From assembly GCA_050084515.1 (NCBI GenBank), contig CM114273.1:7378001-7442000 (forward strand): a DNA stretch of 64,000 nt, written 5' to 3'. This DNA is from Blasia pusilla (lineage: Eukaryota > Marchantiophyta > Marchantiopsida > Blasiales). Of the stretch, positions 59,127-64,000 are shown piece after piece. The notes beneath the pieces are model-generated. The model searched no databases and was not told the DNA's origin. It worked only from the letters and a program-made list of their open reading frames with translations. Each line of letters starts with the position of its first letter. Within the stretch, counting starts at the first letter, position 1. A program made the translations under genes and the position numbers.

Positions 59127-60202
59127 TTATGTACATTTGGGACACATCCATCGTCCCCGAGGAACCCTAGTGAGAGATGGCATCAGACATGCCATATGCC
59201 AACCTCTCGAACAACCATCACAGACTAGCATCGTGGCCGCACCACGGGCAGAACCACACAACATACAACGCAAGCCTGTAGGAACTACTGCTAAGCTCGG
59301 ATCCACTATACTATCAATGTTAGGAAGGTGACATGGTGCACAATTACGCACATGGTCCTTCCATACCATACCATCGCGTCCCTCCAGCAAGAGAACACCG
59401 GATGGCAAAACGTCACGCACTCTCAAGATAGTGCGCCCTGCAGTCACATCCAACGTTGTTGGTGCCGTCTGCTGCAAGTAGACATAATCTCCCTGATGAA
59501 ACCTCTCGATAGTTGGTCGATAACCACCACCCTGAATAGTCGCATACCTCAACGTATTCCGATGTTGCGCAATCGCCAAGTTCTCGAACCATGTGCATCA
59601 CTCTCTGAAATAACTCAGCCCTCTGAGAACATGCTTGCACCCATACATCAGGGTCATCAAGGTCCAGCACCTCACCAGCATCTCGAAAAATGGCCGCAGG
59701 TAAATCTGGCTCTCGGCCATAAAGTAGCAAGTACGGTGAAAAAGACGCTAAGGATGTCTGACTGCTGAATCTATATCTATCGCCAACCATGGGCGGAGGT
59801 CCCAATCTCTAGGTGACCTCTCTGCAAGCCATACTTGCGTAAACCCCTCTTCACCGTCTGCACAACTCTCTCCGCTAATCCATCCGCCTCGGGATGATCT
59901 CGCCAAGTCGTGCGGTGGTCGATCAGTGCTTGATCACACAAGGCTTGGAACTCACCCCGAAACTCGGTACCCTGGTCTGTCAACACCTCAGCCGGTGCGC
60001 CATAATGACTCAGCACTCTATCAAGGAAGGCATAAGCTACTCCCTCACTCACTTTGTCAGACAATGCAACCAACTCGATCCACTTCGAGAAGTGCTCGAC
60101 CATCACCAACACATAACAACTATGACGCTCTGTCAAAGGCAAAGGTCCTGCAAAATCCAAACTCCATCTATACCCTAAGCCCATGATCGGTAATGGATGC
60201 AA
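59127..60202 (-). pseudogene. integrase core with C-terminal PHD finger (gypsy pol)
   Basis: The integrase core reads YRWSLDFAGPLPLTERHSC (first Asp), EVLTDQGTEFRGEF (second Asp) and HPEADGLAERVVQTVKRGL (Glu), with a frame break near 59800. A conserved C-terminal region follows (FHQGDYVYLQQTAPTTLDV). The protein then ends in a Cys4-His-Cys3 PHD finger at 59133-59267, with spacing C-x2-C-x11-C-x2-C-x4-H-x2-C-x14-C-x2-C (CMLCG, CDGCSRGWHMAC, CPKC). PHD fingers commonly read histone H3 tails, so by analogy with the chromodomain of chromoviruses this one may steer integration; that is inference. A stop follows directly after the finger. Confidence 0.85.
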
Positions 60203-60688
60203 CTATGGAGTCAGAGCATTGAACGATGCTCGGACCCGATCACACACCATGCACCTGGAAACAAACTGCTGAACGTCAGTCTGCATGCCTCGCCACCAAT
60301 ATAGAATCTGGAGCAAGCTGTACGTTCGCTTCACCCCAAAGTGACCCAACTCCTCGTGGGCATGCTGCACTAGTCATGCTCTCTACAAAGGATGCGGCAC
60401 TACACGTACTCTGCCATCCTCCCAAACCCTCAAAACATGTGTCCCCTCCCAACGGAACCGTCTGGTCCGATGTAGGATCCGATCTCGCTCTCTAACACCC
60501 TGCTCGTACGAAGGTACTCCAAGACTACTCCATCATCATAAATATCTCGGCCACCTGTCGTCTCCTCACTGGCCTCGGGATCCAAGGACTCTCCATTAGA
60601 CCTCGCCATCGAAATCTCCACACTCTGGCTCTCCATAGCCAACATGCCTAAATAGGCTGACACGTGCCATCCTGGCACCGACTCCTCA

Positions 60689-62179
60689 TCACTCTCTCCA
60701 TGCCATCGAGCTCCAGTCGCATCTCGCTGAACTTGGGCATAGGTTACGACTCAACCCATCTGCATCTTGGTTGAGCATCCCAGGTCTATGTACCTCCTGA
60801 AAATCATACTCCTGCAACAACAGAGCCCATCTTGCAAGCTTCCTTGTAAGCTTGTCGGACTCCATCAACCACTTCAATGGTTGATGATCAGTGATGATGG
60901 TAAAGGGGTTGCCGAATAAGTAACACCTGAAATGTGCGAAAACCCACACTGCACCCAAGCACTCACCCTCATACGAGTTGTACTTCGCCTCTACAGCGTT
61001 GTTCGAGCGGCTAGCGTAAGCCACCACGAACTCTCTACCCTCATCATCATGATGGGTGAGCACCGCTCCAAGCCCCAACATGCTCCAATGTGTGTGCAAC
61101 TAGAAAGGACGCCCCCTGATCGGTCTCCTCAAGATGGGCGCAGACGTCAACGTGTCCTTGAGCAACTGAAATACTCGCTCTTGCTCATCCCCCCAATGCC
61201 ACTCGTGATCCACCTTGGTCAGCAAGGTCAGTGGCTTCGCAATCGAACTGAATCCCTTGACGTATCGCCGATAGAAGTTTGCCAATCCCATGAATGCGCG
61301 AACCCGGCTCACATCTGTAGGGCGTGGAATGCGTGAGATAGCCTCTACCTTCATTTTCTGAACACCAAGGCCCCTTGGGTATATCGTATAACCCAAGTAC
61401 TCAATCTGGTCGTAGAAGAACTTGCACTTGCCTGGATATAGCTTCAGCCCATGTAATTGCAATCGTCGAAATACCTCCTCTAGATGTCGCTCATGCTCCT
61501 CAACTGTGGCGCTAAAGACTACGATGTCATCAATATAACACCTAGCAAAATCCAGACAAACCAAGATCCTATCCATGACCCTCTGAAACTCAGCCGGAGC
61601 GTTCTTTAACCCAAATGGTAAGAACCGTCAGTGGTACAAACTATCCTTCTCGTGAGGATCGATGCCCCAAAATGCCGTCTTCTGCCTGTCCTCCAATCTG
61701 ATAGGCAGTTGATGGTATCCGGCTCGCAAATCCAATGAACTGAAGACCTTTGCATGACCAATCGCATCAAAGATCTCCTCAGGGGTGGGCATGGCATACC
61801 TATCGGACTTTGTCTGCCGATTGATAGGTTGGTAATCCCCGCACATCCGCCTATCCGTCCAGTTGCCATGCACATCCTTCTTGGCGGGCATGACAGTGGC
61901 AGATGCATACTCCCCATGCGACATCTCCACTAGTCCTACTCTGACCAAATCCTGGCTCCTACTCTGAATCAGAGCCTTTTCCATATCAATGTACCTGTAA
62001 GGTTGTCGTAAGATCGGCGTATCACTCGACAACTCAATGCGGATCCCCGGTCCCTTCAGCGTACCCAAATCCTCCATGCTAAACGCAAAGCAGCTCCTAT
62101 AACTCCTGAGGAACTGATGTATTCGGCGTCGCTCTCCTCCTGTCAACTTAGGGCCCATATCTGGCTCCCAAGTCTCCAT
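60689..62179 (-). pseudogene. reverse transcriptase and RNase H (gypsy pol)
   Basis: RT starts near LTGGERRRIHQFLRSYRSCF. It carries AKKDVHGNWTDRRMCGDYQ, FSSLDLRAGYHQLPI (first catalytic Asp) and CYIDDIVVFS (catalytic Asp pair, about 61540). The connection region (GLANFYRRYVKGFSSIAKPL) leads into a gypsy-type RNase H (GLGAVLTHHDDEGREFVV, SYEGECLGAVWV, FTIITDHQPLKWL). A TGA near 61628 and a break near 61100 interrupt the frame. Catalytic residues are otherwise intact, so decay is moderate. Confidence 0.9.
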
Positions 62180-62519
62180 CGTGACTATGGTAGGACTCTC
62201 CGGCGCGGGTATCGGTGGTTGCTATGGTGCAACCTCGTCTCAAACAACAACACTCGACCGCTCTCTTGCAGCCAACTGCAAACTCTGATCTCCTCCACGT
62301 GTAGTGCCTGAAACCAAGCTCGATGCTGTGGCTATCATCTCCTAGCGTACCTGCAAAACATCCCAAGAAGTCCAAGGGTGTCTCTCCCGATCTCCCCTTG
62401 TGCGTAGATCTCCTCGGGTCTCGCCCCCAACCACTGCCTCCACCGTCTTGGTAGGCATGGGGCTTACCAACGCTGTGATTTGTCGTGATCTCATACGACG
62501 CTGCTCAGCCACTCCCAAG

Positions 62520-63500
62520 CTGAGGATCCATGTCAAGCAGTTCAAGTCCATCGCTTGACCCAAGACATGGCGTCGTGATGCCTCTGACACTGACGGTACT
62601 GCCGTCACTCCTGTGGGAAATCCCATCTCTCTCGTCGGCGTTGGGCTCCACCAACCGCTGAACCTGGTCATCCCAAACCAAGCCAGGACCGGCCTCCTTG
62701 TATGCATAGGAAGCGGGAAAACTCACAAACGTGGGCAAGGCTACCCGCGGCCTACCTATCCTGTTGACCACAGTCAACGGTGGTCGATCATCGTGCCTCA
62801 CTGCCTGTGATCGACGACGTGGATCCAGAATGGAATCCACTAGCAAATGGGAGGGGCGCTCCACTCTTGCATACGCCCTCCATAACACCGCATGGGGCAC
62901 CAAGTTGGTCCACCATAGACGCGGGCGATGGGCTCTAGAACCTACACTCGCCGCATCCAAGAACATTGCTGGGCCGATCCAAGCACGCACCTGATGAGCA
63001 CTCGTCACCACCCGTGACCTAGAGTTTCCTAAGATCGGCACATTCTCCTGAATGTAGGTTGGAGAACGAGATTGGTGCTCCTGCAACTGCCGTAAGACCC
63101 TCAACATCTCCCAAAAAAACCTGGACCGAGTGTCAGCCAACCCGCTGCCTCGTCTAGCACTTGATTGGCCCTGACATGGCCAACCGGCAATGACCAAATC
63201 AATGGTCCCTACCCGCTCTTAGTCCTGCGTCCCCAACAACGAAATATCCCTTGGTAGGGAACTCTGATACCCCTGTACTGCGGACGCAGACAATAAGTCG
63301 GGAAAACGTAGGCGTAACTACGCCACATGTCATAGTGAGACGCGCCTTGCAACATCATCACTCTCCACATACAGGTATTGCTGTACTCGCACTCTTGCCT
63401 GCAAAACAACAGCTAACTCGGTGCTAATCCCTCCAAAGAGATCTAACACTCGAATACCCTCCTCCAGGGTACACCACACAATGGGTGTGGTATCCAAGGG
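62520..63500 (-). pseudogene. C5 DNA cytosine methyltransferase domain inside gypsy pol
   Basis: Canonical motifs in order: I, VLDLFGGI (about 63450-63425); II, YLYVES acidic residue; IV, AGWPCQGQS with the catalytic Cys (about 63176); VI, QENV (about 63045); VIII-like, SRAHRPRLWWTN (about 62935-62900). After a frameshift come IX/X, REMGFPTGVTAV and RRHVLGQAMD (62629-62546). The AHRPRLWW block and the GFP...LGQ ending resemble the DNMT3 group, and the motif order is not permuted, unlike plant DRM enzymes. Three in-frame stops lie between motifs I and IV. It sits in the same frame as the protease upstream and a few hundred bases before RT, so it was part of the polyprotein rather than a host gene interrupted by the element. 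Activity of this copy is not expected. Confidence 0.85.
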
Positions 63501-63533
63501 TGTCATCGTAGCACTCCCTGCTACCTCGGGTTC

Positions 63534-63977
63534 TTAAGACCCGTCACCCTCCCATGCAAACGCCTCGCTCCACGCGGTCTGCACGTGCTCATCTGCCAAT
63601 TGTCGAAGCTCCTCAATCGAGCCCCACATCGGCACCTCTCCTCCACAGAATGATGCACCTACCATAACACTCCTCTCCATAGAAATGTCAGGAACGGGAG
63701 TATCCTCTACATGGACATGTCCCTCAATCAAATCACTAGGCCAAGTGATGGCACTGCTAAATGCTGCTAAGGTCGCCATCTCTCCTGGACGTTGCTCTAC
63801 ACCTGTGAATCGAACGGGTAATGAGGTAAGGTGCCCATCACCTGACTGCCATCCTGGTCTGTAGGATGTTGACTCCTCCCAATAATCCAGGGAAAACCCC
63901 ATCGGGTATAACACTGCTCCACCAACCAAGACGTCGTAGGACTCTGCATCAGTCATTATTGCCTTGGCGCGCACCAT
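63534..63977 (-). pseudogene. protease C-terminal region and linker (gypsy pol), partial
   Basis: The frame is open to the window edge and reads IMTDAESYDVLVGGAVLYPM, the conserved end of the aspartic protease fold (Leu/Val-Gly-Gly region). The active-site Asp motif lies outside the window. A linker (SLDYWEESTSYRPGW, later WGSIEELRQLADEHVQ) and a TAA at 63534 follow. The same frame then continues directly into the methyltransferase domain, supporting one original polyprotein. Confidence 0.65.
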
Positions 63978-64000
63978 AGACTCATCAATAGGATGTCCCG

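Larger units (their letters stand above)
58941..64000 (-). mobile_element. Ty3/gypsy element carrying a cytosine methyltransferase and a PHD finger, degraded
   Basis: A minus-strand pol region continuing past the right edge of the window. Domains in order: protease C-terminal part, C5 DNA methyltransferase, reverse transcriptase, RNase H, integrase, PHD finger. RT before integrase identifies Ty3/gypsy. The chain is interrupted by in-frame stops (for example in the protease-methylase linker at about 63534, and a TGA in RT at about 61628) and frameshifts, so this copy is inactive. Gag and the 5' LTR should lie just beyond 64000. Its left end meets the LTR-like repeat, and beyond that a + strand gag relic of another gypsy copy, suggesting nested insertion. 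Confidence 0.88.

Overview
This window looks like nuclear DNA of a land plant. It has intron-split genes with GT/AG borders, a SET-domain lysine methyltransferase of the plant SDG40 type, a TAXIMIN-type peptide gene and two F-box/kelch-like genes, set in a large amount of decayed transposon DNA. A REL-endonuclease (RLE) type LINE and a Ty3/gypsy element carrying a cytosine-methyltransferase domain are not typical of flowering plants. A bryophyte or another early-diverging embryophyte is my best guess, but that is inference.

Layout. 0.7-3.6 kb: SDG40-like gene (+, at least five exons). 3.6-14.6 kb: AT-rich and gene-poor, with LINE relics, a long (TA)n microsatellite and a ~177 bp tandem satellite. 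14.8-18.0 kb: a two-exon TAXIMIN gene (+) split by a 3 kb intron. 18.7-25.4 kb: an RLE-type LINE (zinc finger, RT, C-terminal endonuclease), two more 3' ends of the same family (one inverted), a MITE-like element and a perfect 19 bp hairpin. 26.5-27.4 kb: unrecognised degraded coding DNA (-). 30.5-36.9 kb: two tandem, intronless F-box/kelch-like paralogues (-); the downstream copy is frameshifted. 39.1-41.3 kb: a MULE-type transposase/SWIM-finger gene relic (+). 43.2-46.3 kb: a truncated Ty1/copia element (-). 46.9-53.8 kb: a decayed multi-exon gene (-) ending in an N4/N6 DNA-methylase-like fold, threaded with about 25 copies of a ~27 bp palindrome. 57.3-58.2 kb: a Ty3/gypsy gag relic (+). 58.2-64.0 kb: a second Ty3/gypsy element (-), running off the right edge, ordered protease - C5 cytosine methyltransferase - RT - RNase H - integrase - PHD finger.

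The most unusual content is on the right. One retroelement carries a DNMT-like domain between protease and RT and a PHD finger after the integrase. Next to it lies a separate methylase-like gene family whose introns and 5' flank are filled with a palindromic repeat, partly arranged in exact 67 bp and 65 bp tandem periods. Both are damaged by stops and frameshifts here, so intact copies, if any, must lie elsewhere. Exon joins and domain calls were made by reading the sequence; no database search was run.
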